From positions 217,757 through 281,756 of the forward strand of contig CAITMJ010000021.1 in NCBI GenBank assembly GCA_903893545.1: a stretch of DNA of 64,000 bases, given 5' to 3'. The notes under the pieces were generated by a model, which was not told where the DNA came from, did not search any database, and was given only the letters and a program-made list of their open reading frames with translations. A program made the translations under genes and the position numbers. This stretch comes from an uncultured Chlamydiae bacterium (lineage in GTDB: Bacteria > Chlamydiota > Chlamydiia > Chlamydiales > SM23-39). This document shows, in pieces, positions 25,429-33,873 of this stretch. Position 1 is the stretch's first letter; each line of letters opens with the position of its first letter.

Positions 25429-26368
25429 GGCTTGTGAAGTAATCGATTGTGGCTTGAAGGCCTTCTTGTAGGGAGGTCTTTGGTTCCCATCCCAACAGTG
25501 TTTTCGCTTTGGAGATGTCGGGTTTTCGCTGCTTTGGATCGTCAGAGGGGAGCGGGGCAAAGAGGATCGGCGAGGAAGATCCGGTGATTTTGAGGATTTC
25601 CTTGGCAAGATCGATGACCCGAAACTCGACGGGATTGCCGATGTTGATGGGGCCTGTGATCTCATTTTTGCTATTCATAAAGCGGACGATCACATCGATC
25701 AAATCGTCGACATAACAGAATGAGCGGGTCTGATTTCCGTCGCCGTAAATCGTAAGCGGTTTTCCCGAGAGAGCCTGGATGATGAGGTTGGAGACGACGC
25801 GGCCATCATTGGGGTGCATGCGAGGGCCGTAGGTGTTGAAGATTCGTCCTAGTTTAATCGGGATACGATGCATCCGGTGGTAGTCGAAAAAGAGCGTTTC
25901 AGCGCACCGTTTCCCTTCATCGTAACAAGAGCGGTAGCCGATGGGGTTGACGTTGCCCCAGTACTCTTCTTTCTGCGGATGGACGTGAGGATCTCCATAC
26001 ACTTCGCTGGTAGAAGCTTGGAAAATTTTGCATTTGAGTCGCTTGGCCAGCCCTAAAAGATTCATGGCGCCGAGTACGCTTGTCTTGAGGGTCTGGATCG
26101 GGTCGGATTGGTAGTGGAGCGGCGATGCAGGACAGGCTAGGTTGTAAATTTCGTCTACCTCCACATGGAGAGGGAGACAGATGTCGTGTCGCAATAGTTC
26201 GAAGTTTGGGTGGGTAAGAAGAGGGAGAATGTTTTCGCGCGTTCCGGTATAGAAATTGTCCACGCAAAGAACTTCGAGCCCTGAGCGCAGGAGATATTCG
26301 CAGAGGTGAGAGCCTAAAAAACCGGCTCCTCCGGTCACAAGCGCTCGTTTTCGATGTTCATCTTTCAT
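25394..26368 (-). CDS. uxs: UDP-glucuronate decarboxylase (UDP-xylose synthase)
   Basis: 324 residues. Extended SDR with '[12 protein letters not shown]' NAD-binding Rossmann motif, catalytic Thr/Tyr/Lys ('STSEVYGD', 'YDEGKR'), and the blocks diagnostic for UDP-xylose synthase: '[19 protein letters not shown]', '[19 protein letters not shown]', '[17 protein letters not shown]'. It oxidises and decarboxylates UDP-glucuronate to UDP-xylose. Divergent from the UDP-glucuronate 4-epimerase gene 102 bases away, which uses the same substrate. To my knowledge UDP-xylose synthesis is not a feature of Chlamydiaceae. Confidence 0.93.
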   Translation of the reverse strand: MKDEHRKRALVTGGAGFLGSHLCEYLLRSGLEVLCVDNFYTGTRENILPLLTHPNFELLRHDICLPLHVEVDEIYNLACPASPLHYQSDPIQTLKTSVLGAMNLLGLAKRLKCKIFQASTSEVYGDPHVHPQKEEYWGNVNPIGYRSCYDEGKRCAETLFFDYHRMHRIPIKLGRIFNTYGPRMHPNDGRVVSNLIIQALSGKPLTIYGDGNQTRSFCYVDDLIDVIVRFMNSKNEITGPINIGNPVEFRVIDLAKEILKITGSSSPILFAPLPSDDPKQRKPDISKAKTLLGWEPKTSLQEGLQATIDYFTSHERIHTSSIYH

Positions 26369-26470
26369 GAAAAAATTTATTCGATAGTTTTCCTAATGGT
26401 AAGCGCAAAGAAGGGGCTCTGTCAATTTTTTAATGCAAAATAAGAATTCCGGTCTTTACAATAGTAGACA

Positions 26471-27472
26471 ATGAAAAGAATTTTGATCACTGGAGCTGCA
26501 GGATTTATCGGATTTCACTTGGCTCGCCATTTGAAGATGCGCGGTGATTTTGTTCTCGGCCTAGATAATTTCAATTCTTACTACGATTTGCATTTGAAAA
26601 AGATGCGGGAGCAGGAGCTCTTGCTCTTTGAGGTCGAAGTTCTTAAAGGAGATATCTGCAATACGAAGTTTCTCAAAGATCTTCTCGTAAAACATGAGAT
26701 TACCCATATTGTCCATCTGGCCGCGCAAGCGGGCGTTCGCTATTCCTTGGAAAATCCTGAAGAGTATGTCTCGTCAAACCTTCAGGGGTTTGTTTCAGTT
26801 CTCGAGGCGTGCCGCTCAAACCCTTCTGTCAAACTCATCTTTGCCTCGTCTTCTTCGGTCTATGGCCTGAATGAAAAGATCCCTTTTAGCGTAGAGGATA
26901 AGACTGATCGCCCAGCAAATCTCTATGGGGCTACGAAAAAGGCCAATGAGGTAATGGCCCACTCCTATCACCATCTCTATGGTATCTCGACGACAGCCCT
27001 TCGCTTTTTTACCGCCTATGGCCCATGGGGGCGCCCCGATATGGCGTATTATCGATTTACTCGGCATATCTGCGAAGGCAAACCGATCCAAATTTTCAAT
27101 CACGGAAAAATGAGGCGCGATTTTACCTATATCGATGACATTGTGAAGGGGACGATGGCCGCGATCGATCTTGGCGCTCCCAATGAAGTGTTCAATCTCG
27201 GGAATAACCGCCCGATTGACCTTCTCTATCTGATCGAGCTTCTTGAAAAGGCGCTTGGCAAAGAGGCGATCAAAGAGTTTCTCCCCATGCAGCCAGGCGA
27301 GGTGGTCGAAACGTACGCCGATATCGAAAAGAGCGTTCGTCTGCTCAATTTTCATCCAACTGTCCAAATTGAGGAGGGGATTCCCCTCTTTGTCGATTGG
27401 TTTAATGATTATAAGAACAATTCTAGTGCTTTTGGCAGTGTTTTGATCAGATCACTCGCAGAATATCCATAA
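26471..27472 (+). CDS. UDP-glucuronate 4-epimerase (UDP-galacturonate synthesis)
   Basis: 333 residues. Extended SDR: 'ITGAAGFIGFHLARHL', 'GLDNFNSYYDLHLK', 'FASSSSVYGLNEKIPF' and 'NLYGATKKANE' (YxxxK), 'RFFTAYGPWGRPDMAYYRF', the last two blocks being typical of UDP-glucuronate 4-epimerases. It interconverts UDP-glucuronate and UDP-galacturonate in the cytosol. The frame continues 17 residues past the conserved end (DWFNDYKN), and its 3' end overlaps the converging nnrD gene by 64 bases, so the tail is probably a late extension. Confidence 0.92.
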   Translation: MKRILITGAAGFIGFHLARHLKMRGDFVLGLDNFNSYYDLHLKKMREQELLLFEVEVLKGDICNTKFLKDLLVKHEITHIVHLAAQAGVRYSLENPEEYVSSNLQGFVSVLEACRSNPSVKLIFASSSSVYGLNEKIPFSVEDKTDRPANLYGATKKANEVMAHSYHHLYGISTTALRFFTAYGPWGRPDMAYYRFTRHICEGKPIQIFNHGKMRRDFTYIDDIVKGTMAAIDLGAPNEVFNLGNNRPIDLLYLIELLEKALGKEAIKEFLPMQPGEVVETYADIEKSVRLLNFHPTVQIEEGIPLFVDWFNDYKNNSSAFGSVLIRSLAEYP

Positions 27473-28644
27473 GATGTGTTTTCAAGCGCGGCGGCTTCTC
27501 CAGAAAAAGCGTGGAGAGAAACGCCTAGGATTGCCGCATCGAGAAGTGGCATTCCTTGGGCGAGTAAGGCTGCGAGAATACCTGTAAGTACGTCGCCAGA
27601 TCCGGCTGTGGCCATGCCTGGATCTCCTCTTGGGATAATGATTGGCAATTGCCCAGGGGCTAAGATTTTGGTCGGCGCTCCTTTGAGAACGAGAATCACT
27701 CCCTTTGCATCGACAAAGGCTTGCTCATTTGTGTAGCCAGTATTTTTCAGAAGGCGCGCCATCTCTCCTGCATGAGGAGTGAGGATCGACTTTTTTGGAA
27801 AATCGGTGAGAAAAAAAAGAGCATCTGCATCGACAACGCACGGTTTTTCTATGTTTAGAGAGAGTAAGAGCTCTTTTGCAGCGGATGTGCGGCCAAGACC
27901 TGGGCCGATAAAGACCGATTGCGCTTTGGTGAGAGCTTCTTCCCAAAGTTTTTTGGAAAAAAGTTGGCAGATGAGTTCGTCTGCGACCGGGCCAATGTCT
28001 TCAAGAGTGAACATTTTGACAATGCCGGCGCCGGCATGAAGAGCTGCAAAGCCGCTGAGTTTGACAGCGCCTTTCAAAGCAGAAGAGCCGCCCAAGCCGA
28101 GGACAAATCCCCGTTCATACTTGTGTTGGCTTTTCTTTTGAGGCGGCAAATGGAGCATTTCAAAATTGGGGATAAAGGCGCTAGGGACTGCTTCATCGAT
28201 CGCCGCGTGCGGCAGGCCAATATCTGCGATCTGGAGTTTGCCGACATTCTCCCAACAGTCTTTGGAAAATAAGCGGAGTTTGGGAAAGCCAAGGGCAATG
28301 GTTATGGTCGCCTTGCAAGAAGGGATATCGATCGCCAAGATCGGCTTTTTTGCGTCGATAAGGTGCGATGTCGCGCCTAAAAGGCCGTCGATGATAAAAT
28401 CGCAATCGAAGTCGGTGGCTTCTTGAGGAGTGCGAACGTCGTAGCCGGCTTTTTTGAGCTCTAGAGCAGCGGCCAGAGCGGCGTTTTCTTTGCCGATGAG
28501 CAGCACTTTTTTTCCGGGAAACTGTTTGGCCGCGGCTGCGATTTTCTTCCCCGCTTCGAGCATGAAAGCCTCTTCAGAAGAACCTCGATCGATGGCCCAT
28601 TTTTCAATGCGCCTCATCTCTTCTGTAGTGACCACCTTGATCAT
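27409..28644 (-). CDS. nnrD: NAD(P)HX dehydratase with degenerate epimerase domain (NnrD/E-like)
   Basis: 411 residues, shorter than the usual fused NnrDE of about 500. The C-terminal ribokinase-like dehydratase domain is intact ('GGSSALKGAVKLSGFAALHAGAG', 'GPGLGR', 'TPHAGEMARL', 'GDPGMATAGSGDVLTGILAAL'). The N-terminal YjeF_N part keeps the opening 'VVTTEEMRRIEKWAID' but lacks the GxGNNGGDG nucleotide-binding loop, reading 'VLLIGKENAALAAALEL' instead, so the epimerase is likely inactive or gone. The dehydratase repairs damaged NAD(P)H in an ADP- or ATP-dependent way. ATG overlaps the upstream gpsA stop by four bases. Confidence 0.88.
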   Translation of the reverse strand: MIKVVTTEEMRRIEKWAIDRGSSEEAFMLEAGKKIAAAAKQFPGKKVLLIGKENAALAAALELKKAGYDVRTPQEATDFDCDFIIDGLLGATSHLIDAKKPILAIDIPSCKATITIALGFPKLRLFSKDCWENVGKLQIADIGLPHAAIDEAVPSAFIPNFEMLHLPPQKKSQHKYERGFVLGLGGSSALKGAVKLSGFAALHAGAGIVKMFTLEDIGPVADELICQLFSKKLWEEALTKAQSVFIGPGLGRTSAAKELLLSLNIEKPCVVDADALFFLTDFPKKSILTPHAGEMARLLKNTGYTNEQAFVDAKGVILVLKGAPTKILAPGQLPIIIPRGDPGMATAGSGDVLTGILAALLAQGMPLLDAAILGVSLHAFSGEAAALENTSYGYSASDLIKTLPKALELFL

Positions 28645-29642
28645 AGGTGTTCTTCTTTAATCGCGCGGGTCAAGAGCTGTTTGACCGCTTCGCGAGGATC
28701 GAGCTCGTCGTAAATGATCGCATGGGTCACTTCGGTGATCGGAACGGGGATGTGGTTTTTACGGGCCAGCTCTCGGGCAGAAACGCAGGCGTAAATCCCT
28801 TCGACGGCCATGCCGATCTTTTGCCGAGCGCCTTCTGGGGAAAACCCTTCAGCGATCAGGCGGCCGTAGCGGTAATTGCGGCTGTGGCGCGAAAGACAAG
28901 TAACGCAGAGATCTCCAAGGCCGGAGAGACCGTTGAGGGTTTCTGGCTTGCAGTTTTTCACGACGCAGAGTTTTCTCATCTCATGAAGACCGCGGGTCAT
29001 GAGCGCCGCTTTGGTGTTATCGCCGCATCCAAGGCCATCGGCAATCCCGCAAGCGATTGCGATGATGTTTTTCATCGCGCCGCCAAAGGAGACGCCATTG
29101 ATATCGCTGTTTGGATAGATCCGAAATGTGGGGGTTGTAAAGAGATCTTGGATTTGTTTGATCACCGATAGCTCGTAAGCGGAGCAGACGATGGAGGTGG
29201 GGAGATTTTGGATCACTTCTTCGGCATGGCTTGGACCGCTTAAACACCCGACAAGAGGAGCTTCTGGATTGCCGATGATCTCAGAGATGATTTCGGGCAG
29301 AAGCAGGCCTGTTCCCTGTTCGATTCCCTTCGAGGTGATGATGACGGGACAGTGAATAGGATGGTGTTTTTGAATTTGTGTAAATACGGGGCGGATCCCA
29401 ACGGAGGTGACGCTCTCGACAAGAGTTTCTGCGCCTTTGACTGTTTCTTGTAAGTTGTCTGTGAAGCGAAGGGACTCAGGGAAAATAAAATTGGCGAGCT
29501 TTGGGTGTTTTCTCTCTTTTTGGAGCTGTTTTGCAAAATTGCCATCGCGCGTCCAGACGAGGACTGAATATCCGTTTTGCGCTAAAATCGAAGCGAGCGC
29601 AATGCCCCACGTACCAGCGCCTAAGTAACCGATTTTTGTCAT
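28641..29642 (-). CDS. gpsA: Glycerol-3-phosphate dehydrogenase [NAD(P)+]
   Basis: 333 residues. N-terminal Rossmann 'YLGAGTWGIALASIL', substrate region 'SGPSHAEEV', catalytic Lys in 'GAMKNIIAIACGIADGLGCGDNTKAALMTRG', and C-terminal 'GLSGLGDLCVTCLS'. It makes glycerol-3-phosphate for phospholipid synthesis, upstream of PlsC and CdsA, both in this window. Coupled by four-base overlaps to nnrD downstream and to the heptosyltransferase-UDPGP gene upstream, which parallels the gpsA-UDPGP pair in Chlamydia. Confidence 0.97.
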   Translation of the reverse strand: MTKIGYLGAGTWGIALASILAQNGYSVLVWTRDGNFAKQLQKERKHPKLANFIFPESLRFTDNLQETVKGAETLVESVTSVGIRPVFTQIQKHHPIHCPVIITSKGIEQGTGLLLPEIISEIIGNPEAPLVGCLSGPSHAEEVIQNLPTSIVCSAYELSVIKQIQDLFTTPTFRIYPNSDINGVSFGGAMKNIIAIACGIADGLGCGDNTKAALMTRGLHEMRKLCVVKNCKPETLNGLSGLGDLCVTCLSRHSRNYRYGRLIAEGFSPEGARQKIGMAVEGIYACVSARELARKNHIPVPITEVTHAIIYDELDPREAVKQLLTRAIKEEHL

Positions 29643-31393
29643 TTTTTTCTCTTCATCAGTAGTTTTTCAACATGCTCTTTTTGCTCAGCTCTTTTGATCG
29701 GGGCATAGCAGGTTTCTCTTTCGTAGCACAAGGCAGATCTTTTGATTGCCAGCGAAAAAGCATCGAAGAGGAGTTTTTCCCGTTTCCAAACGAGAATCTC
29801 ATTCCCTCCGATCATCGCTTTTTTACGAATCCAGCGAAGGGGCAAGGTGGCGTTAGAGGCTTTTCGGAGAAAGGGGAGCGAAAGGAGAGCCTGCCCAGCA
29901 TAAGAATAGAGATAATTGTCGTTTGCGATATCGAAGTATTCGACGATGGAAAAATCCTCTGCCAAAGCTCCCATCGACTCTCCTTGGATTCGATCGACGC
30001 ATTGAATCGTGACTTCATCTCCAGACGCAAGATGATGAGCTAAAAGAGCTCCATCGAAGGGGCTGGCAAGAGGGTTTTCGATCGGTAGAATAAAAGCGGA
30101 GCGGATGCCCGCCTTTTCAAACTCATCGAGGATGCCTGATTTTGCAAGTCCCTCATAGAGGCTTCCATTCCCATCGGGGCCTATGCCAACGGGTCGGTAT
30201 TTCTCATCGAGAAGCGGCAGTGACGTTTGTTCAAAAAAGAGAATCTTCCGGCCAAAAAAGGCATTTTTTTCAAAGTAGGTTTTCGTCGCTTCTCCATTTT
30301 GTGGAGAGGTCATGATGGCGATAGGCATCGAAGGGGGGATGTTTTCTAAATGATGCTGAAAAAGCGTTTTATTCAAGACTTGAAACAGCCCTTTAGGTCC
30401 GGAAAATCCAAGTCGAGAGCCCATTCCTCCCGCTAAAATAATGCATGCGGTAGCGCATGAAAGAGTTCCTATTTGCGCCTTTGGACAAGAAAGAAGTGGG
30501 GGAATGAATTTTTTGGGGAAAAGTACTTCGAAGATCTGATCGGCGGTAATGGTGGATAGATCGCGATGCTCGCCGATGAGAGGGAGATGGACGAGCTTTG
30601 GATTTGGAGAGGCAACGCCCTGTTTTAATATTCCATGATTCGGGTCGGCCCAAAGAGTGATTAGCCGAATCGGAAAAGACTGATCGATATAGTAGGTCAT
30701 CGAGGCTAGGCCTGAGTCTGGGACGATAAGAGAGGAACAGCGGTTTTTGATGATGGAAAGAACCTCGAAAAGGGATGTTTTCCCTCGAAGGTCATAAATC
30801 ATAGGGTGAGAGAATGTCTCATTAGAGGCAAAGCCAAAGAGGAGAACTTTTACATTGCCTTGGAGCTGTAGACGGTCAAAAAGCTCATTCCACCTTTTTT
30901 CCGGATAATTGCGCCAATGGCCGTAGTTTGTCTCTGCGTAAGGTTGGACGCCGATATAGATAAACCCTTCTGGCAAATCGAACTTGCGCCATAGATCGTC
31001 GTGGGCCTCATTCCATTTTAAGCGAGGGATGAATGTCCTGCGTTGCCAGCGGCACCAGTCGGAAGGAGATGGTTTTTCGAAGATCAAGTCAAAGGTTCTT
31101 CCTTCTATTTTGGCGTCGTAAGGCTCTCCCCGTTTCCAATCTTTAGCGATAAGAATTTCAAGGTTCTCGAGAAGAGTAAACCCATCTTTTAAATTTTCTC
31201 GGGTGAGCACTGAAATCTTTGCATTGGGCAAGTATTCTCGGATGCGTTGTACGATGGCGGCTAGGCCAAGAGCGATATCGCCAAGGCCCCGATTCCAACA
31301 GAGCAAGACTGTCTTTGCGTTTTTCTTAGCGGCGCGTCTCAGCTTCCAATCGAGAAAATTTGGCAGGAAAAATCGCGCAAACGTCCTAAACAT
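29639..31393 (-). CDS. Fusion of a GT9 heptosyltransferase-like domain and a UDPGP-family sugar nucleotidyltransferase
   Basis: 584 residues from ATG at 31391-31393, preceded by AAAGGA; an in-frame start 21 bases upstream is possible. The N-terminal half (about 1-305) is a heptosyltransferase-like GT9 domain ('CWNRGLGDIALGLAAI', 'VLLFGFASNE', 'IVPDSGLASMTYYI'). The C-terminal half (about 320-584) is a UDP-sugar pyrophosphorylase domain with 'LAGGMGSRLGFSGPKGLF', 'GIGPDGNGSLYEGL' and 'IQGESMGALAEDFSIVEY'. The metal-site VDN of UAP enzymes reads IEN here. Chlamydia has a free-standing UDPGP gene next to gpsA. The fusion would couple sugar-nucleotide formation to transfer; this is inferred. It overlaps waaF by eight bases. 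Confidence 0.82.
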   Translation of the reverse strand: MFRTFARFFLPNFLDWKLRRAAKKNAKTVLLCWNRGLGDIALGLAAIVQRIREYLPNAKISVLTRENLKDGFTLLENLEILIAKDWKRGEPYDAKIEGRTFDLIFEKPSPSDWCRWQRRTFIPRLKWNEAHDDLWRKFDLPEGFIYIGVQPYAETNYGHWRNYPEKRWNELFDRLQLQGNVKVLLFGFASNETFSHPMIYDLRGKTSLFEVLSIIKNRCSSLIVPDSGLASMTYYIDQSFPIRLITLWADPNHGILKQGVASPNPKLVHLPLIGEHRDLSTITADQIFEVLFPKKFIPPLLSCPKAQIGTLSCATACIILAGGMGSRLGFSGPKGLFQVLNKTLFQHHLENIPPSMPIAIMTSPQNGEATKTYFEKNAFFGRKILFFEQTSLPLLDEKYRPVGIGPDGNGSLYEGLAKSGILDEFEKAGIRSAFILPIENPLASPFDGALLAHHLASGDEVTIQCVDRIQGESMGALAEDFSIVEYFDIANDNYLYSYAGQALLSLPFLRKASNATLPLRWIRKKAMIGGNEILVWKREKLLFDAFSLAIKRSALCYERETCYAPIKRAEQKEHVEKLLMKRKK

Positions 31394-32411
31394 GGTTCCT
31401 TTTAATAGATGCAACCGATTTTGCCACGACCTCCTCGACGGAGATGGCCTTCATGCAGCGAAAATCGATGGGGCAGACGCGCTTAAAACAAGGAGAGCAG
31501 CTCGGTCGTTTATGGATCACGGCCTCTTTTTGCCCATAAGGGCCGGTGGCCTTGTCATCGGTGGAGCCAAAGAGGGCGACAATCGGGGTTCCGAGGGCAT
31601 CTGCGATATGCATGGGTCCGCTATCATTGGTGATGAGAAGCGCGCAATCTTTAATGAGGCTGGCAAGCTCGCGAAGATTTGTTACACCGGCAATATTGAT
31701 CACCCGTTCTGGAAGACCTTGGCAGGCCTCCTTAATCATCGAGGCAGTCGACGCGTCGCCAAAAAAAACAATCGTCGCATCCGTTTTTTCTAAAAGCTTC
31801 TCTGCAACCGAGCGAAATCTCTCGATCGGCCAGCATTTTGCAGACCCATAGCTGGCGCCTGGATTGATTCCAATCAGAGGAGAGTTTTTCCGATAACCCC
31901 TTTGATAGAGGAGTTCTTTAGAAGTTTCTACTTCCTGGGCGCTGACAAATAAGCGGGGGGCTGTCTTTGAATGGGCGATTTGGAGGGGAGCTAAGAGCCT
32001 CTTATAGGTATCGACTTCGTGTTCAAAGCCTTTTTTAGACAAGGGAACAGCGTCTGTCAAAAGAGGGCTTCGAAAGTGCTTGGCAAAGCCGATTCGCCGT
32101 TTTACATTCCCTTGCCAAAACCACCAGGCTGAAGAAAAGGAGTTGGTTAAAAGAATTCCTAAATCGTACTTACCGGCTTTGATTTTTTCGATGATGTTTC
32201 GCTTTTCATCGCGGCGCGAAAAACCATTGGTCAGTTTGGAAAAACAAAAGAGCTCATCGATCGAATCGTCATTCTCCAATAAATCGCAAAGAGGGCGGCG
32301 GCACATCGCCGTGATGGATGCGGTCGGAAAGCTTTTTCTCAAATCGGCAAGAATCGGAGTGGCCATGACAAGGTCTCCAATCCAATTAGGCATACGGACA
32401 AGGATATTCAT
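31386..32411 (-). CDS. waaF: ADP-heptose:LPS heptosyltransferase II-like (GT9)
   Basis: 341 residues. 'ILVRMPNWIGDLVMATPILADLRKSFP' is the WaaF N-terminal signature; 'GINPGASYGSAKCWPIERFRSVAEKL' and 'LLITNDSGPMHIADALGTPIVALFGSTD' form the nucleotide-sugar site. It adds a heptose-type sugar to lipid A core at the inner membrane. Chlamydiaceae lack heptose in their LPS, so either the donor differs or this lineage makes a fuller core. First gene of the run waaF, GT9-UDPGP fusion, gpsA, nnrD, all joined by overlaps. Confidence 0.9.
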   Translation of the reverse strand: MNILVRMPNWIGDLVMATPILADLRKSFPTASITAMCRRPLCDLLENDDSIDELFCFSKLTNGFSRRDEKRNIIEKIKAGKYDLGILLTNSFSSAWWFWQGNVKRRIGFAKHFRSPLLTDAVPLSKKGFEHEVDTYKRLLAPLQIAHSKTAPRLFVSAQEVETSKELLYQRGYRKNSPLIGINPGASYGSAKCWPIERFRSVAEKLLEKTDATIVFFGDASTASMIKEACQGLPERVINIAGVTNLRELASLIKDCALLITNDSGPMHIADALGTPIVALFGSTDDKATGPYGQKEAVIHKRPSCSPCFKRVCPIDFRCMKAISVEEVVAKSVASIKRNHV

Positions 32412-32477
32412 AGAAATGGATTATACTCTTCAGCTACTGTAAGAATCAATATGAGACTATTGCATAAATAGGCAATT

Positions 32478-32555
32478 TAACCAGCGAGGCCACCGAGAAC
32501 ACCGAGGGAAAGCTAGAGAAGCTAGTAATTTTTCCTCGTTGGCCTCGGTGGTTAT
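32478..32555. repeat. Palindromic element with arms made of tandem 9-bp units (CACCGAG type)
   Basis: Left arm from 32478 (TTAACCAGCGAGGCCACCGAG, continuing AACACCGAGG) pairs with the right arm 32533-32555 (complement reads TAACCACCGAGGCCAACGAGG) with about three mismatches. The left arm shows three CA(C/G)CGAG units at a nine-base period. The centre holds repeated AGCTAG. It lies between the divergent waaF and ruvC genes. Confidence 0.78.
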
Positions 32556-32613
32556 TCTACCGTCTCATGATCAAAGTATTGCAGCTCAAAAAGGGTTATG
32601 TAACGGTCTCAAT

Positions 32614-33111
32614 ATGGATGACACTTTTTCAATTTTAGGAATCGATCCAGGGACGCGAATTACTGGGTATGGCTTGATCCGGATCAAAGGCGTTTCGATC
32701 GAGCCGCTCGACTTTGGGTGTATTCGGCCGCCCCCAACCTTGCCACTGCCGGAGCGGTATCGGATCATTTTCGAAGCGACCGAAGAGTTACTCGAAAGGT
32801 TCCAGCCGAAAGCGGTTGCAGTCGAGTCCCAATTTGTCTTAAAAAATGCCCAGAGCGCGATTAAATTGGGGATGGCTAAGGGGATGATTATTCTCGCTGC
32901 TGCGCGCCGCAAAATACCGGTGTACGAATATTCGCCAAAACGAGCAAAATTAGCGGTCGTTGGAAATGGCGCTGCGAGTAAATCGCAGGTTCAAAGAATG
33001 ATCGCCGCGCTTCTTCACCTGCCTAAACTTCCAGAGCCGGAAGATGCCGCGGACGCGCTTGCGCTCGCTATTTGCCATGCAAATTCTATCAAGGGAGATT
33101 CATATGTTTGA
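32614..33111 (+). CDS. ruvC: Holliday junction endonuclease RuvC
   Basis: 165 residues from ATG at 32614; the frame stays open upstream into the repeat element but the conserved sequence starts here ('ILGIDPGTRITGYGLI'). Catalytic acidic residues are visible: Asp in GIDPGT, Glu in 'VAVESQF', and the C-terminal 'EPEDAADALALAICH'. It resolves Holliday junctions. Overlaps ruvA by eight bases. No clear Shine-Dalgarno precedes the ATG. Confidence 0.96.
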   Translation: MDDTFSILGIDPGTRITGYGLIRIKGVSIEPLDFGCIRPPPTLPLPERYRIIFEATEELLERFQPKAVAVESQFVLKNAQSAIKLGMAKGMIILAAARRKIPVYEYSPKRAKLAVVGNGAASKSQVQRMIAALLHLPKLPEPEDAADALALAICHANSIKGDSYV

Positions 33112-33697
33112 ATACATCAAAGGTACGTTGATTGAAAAAGAGCCTTTAAAAGTAGTCGTTGAAACAGGGGGCATCGGATACCGCCTGTCAATCCCTTTAA
33201 GTGCCTTTCCAAAACTTCCCGCTGTAAAAAGCTCGGTGGAGTTTTATCTCTCTCATATCGTGCGAGAAGACAGCGAAACTCTCTACGGATTTATCGGAAA
33301 AGAAGAGAGAAACCTCTTTGAAACTGTGATTGCTGTTTCAGGGATTGGACCTAAGACTGGGATTGCTATCATCGGACACATTGATAGCGGGGCATTTGCA
33401 CAGGCTGTTGCCACTTCCGATATTCGCCTTTTGAGTAAAATTCCCGGCATCGGAAAAAAAACTGCAGAGAGACTCGTCATTGAAATGCGCGATAAATTCA
33501 AAGGCAAAAACAAGGGAAACTTTGTGGCCGCGCCGATGATCGCAGAAAATATCCTTCTTTCCGATGCGCTCGGAGCTCTCATTAACCTTGGCTATGCGCC
33601 ACTTGTCGCACAAAAAGCAATTCAAGCAGTGCTTTTAGACAAAAAAGACGAATCGGATTTAGGAAAGCTGATCACTGCAGCGCTGCAGAAAATATAG
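33104..33697 (+). CDS. ruvA: Holliday junction branch migration protein RuvA
   Basis: 197 residues from ATG at 33104, which has AAGGGAG just upstream and begins the conserved 'MFEYIKGTLIEKEPLKVVVE'. Domain I OB fold, domain II tandem helix-hairpin-helix ('VSGIGPKTGIAII', 'IPGIGKKTAERLVIEM') and a small C-terminal domain III that contacts RuvB. RuvB is not in this window. ruvC-ruvA is a conserved chlamydial pair. Confidence 0.97.
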   Translation: MFEYIKGTLIEKEPLKVVVETGGIGYRLSIPLSAFPKLPAVKSSVEFYLSHIVREDSETLYGFIGKEERNLFETVIAVSGIGPKTGIAIIGHIDSGAFAQAVATSDIRLLSKIPGIGKKTAERLVIEMRDKFKGKNKGNFVAAPMIAENILLSDALGALINLGYAPLVAQKAIQAVLLDKKDESDLGKLITAALQKI

Positions 33698-33812
33698 CTT
33701 GAGACTGCTATCAGCAAGATTTGCAAGATAAAAAAATAGCAATGCCCATCTTGTCCCTGTTTCTTTAGCCGAGGAATCTCGGGCTATCAGAGACTCTCTT
33801 GGTTTGTGGAAC

Positions 33813-33841
33813 TTTACTTTATTGGTTTCTAGCTTCATAAT
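33813..33841 (+). promoter_or_regulatory. Sigma-70-type promoter of the second exported sugar operon
   Basis: TTTACT (33813-33818), a 17-base spacer, and CATAAT (33836-33841) give a start at about 33848, 26 bases before the ATG at 33874, with an ACGGAG ribosome site between. Confidence 0.42.
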
Positions 33842-33873
33842 GGGTCACTTTAGAGATTTTTACGGAGAAATCG

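Noticed and set aside
25429..25665. Longer N-terminus for the CCA/poly(A) polymerase
   Set aside because: The extra 79 residues are Ser/Pro/Arg-rich, lie fully inside the UDP-xylose synthase gene in another frame, and precede the conserved start.
32539..32613. N-terminal extension of RuvC
   Set aside because: It is encoded by the palindromic repeat and lies before the conserved GIDPGT start.
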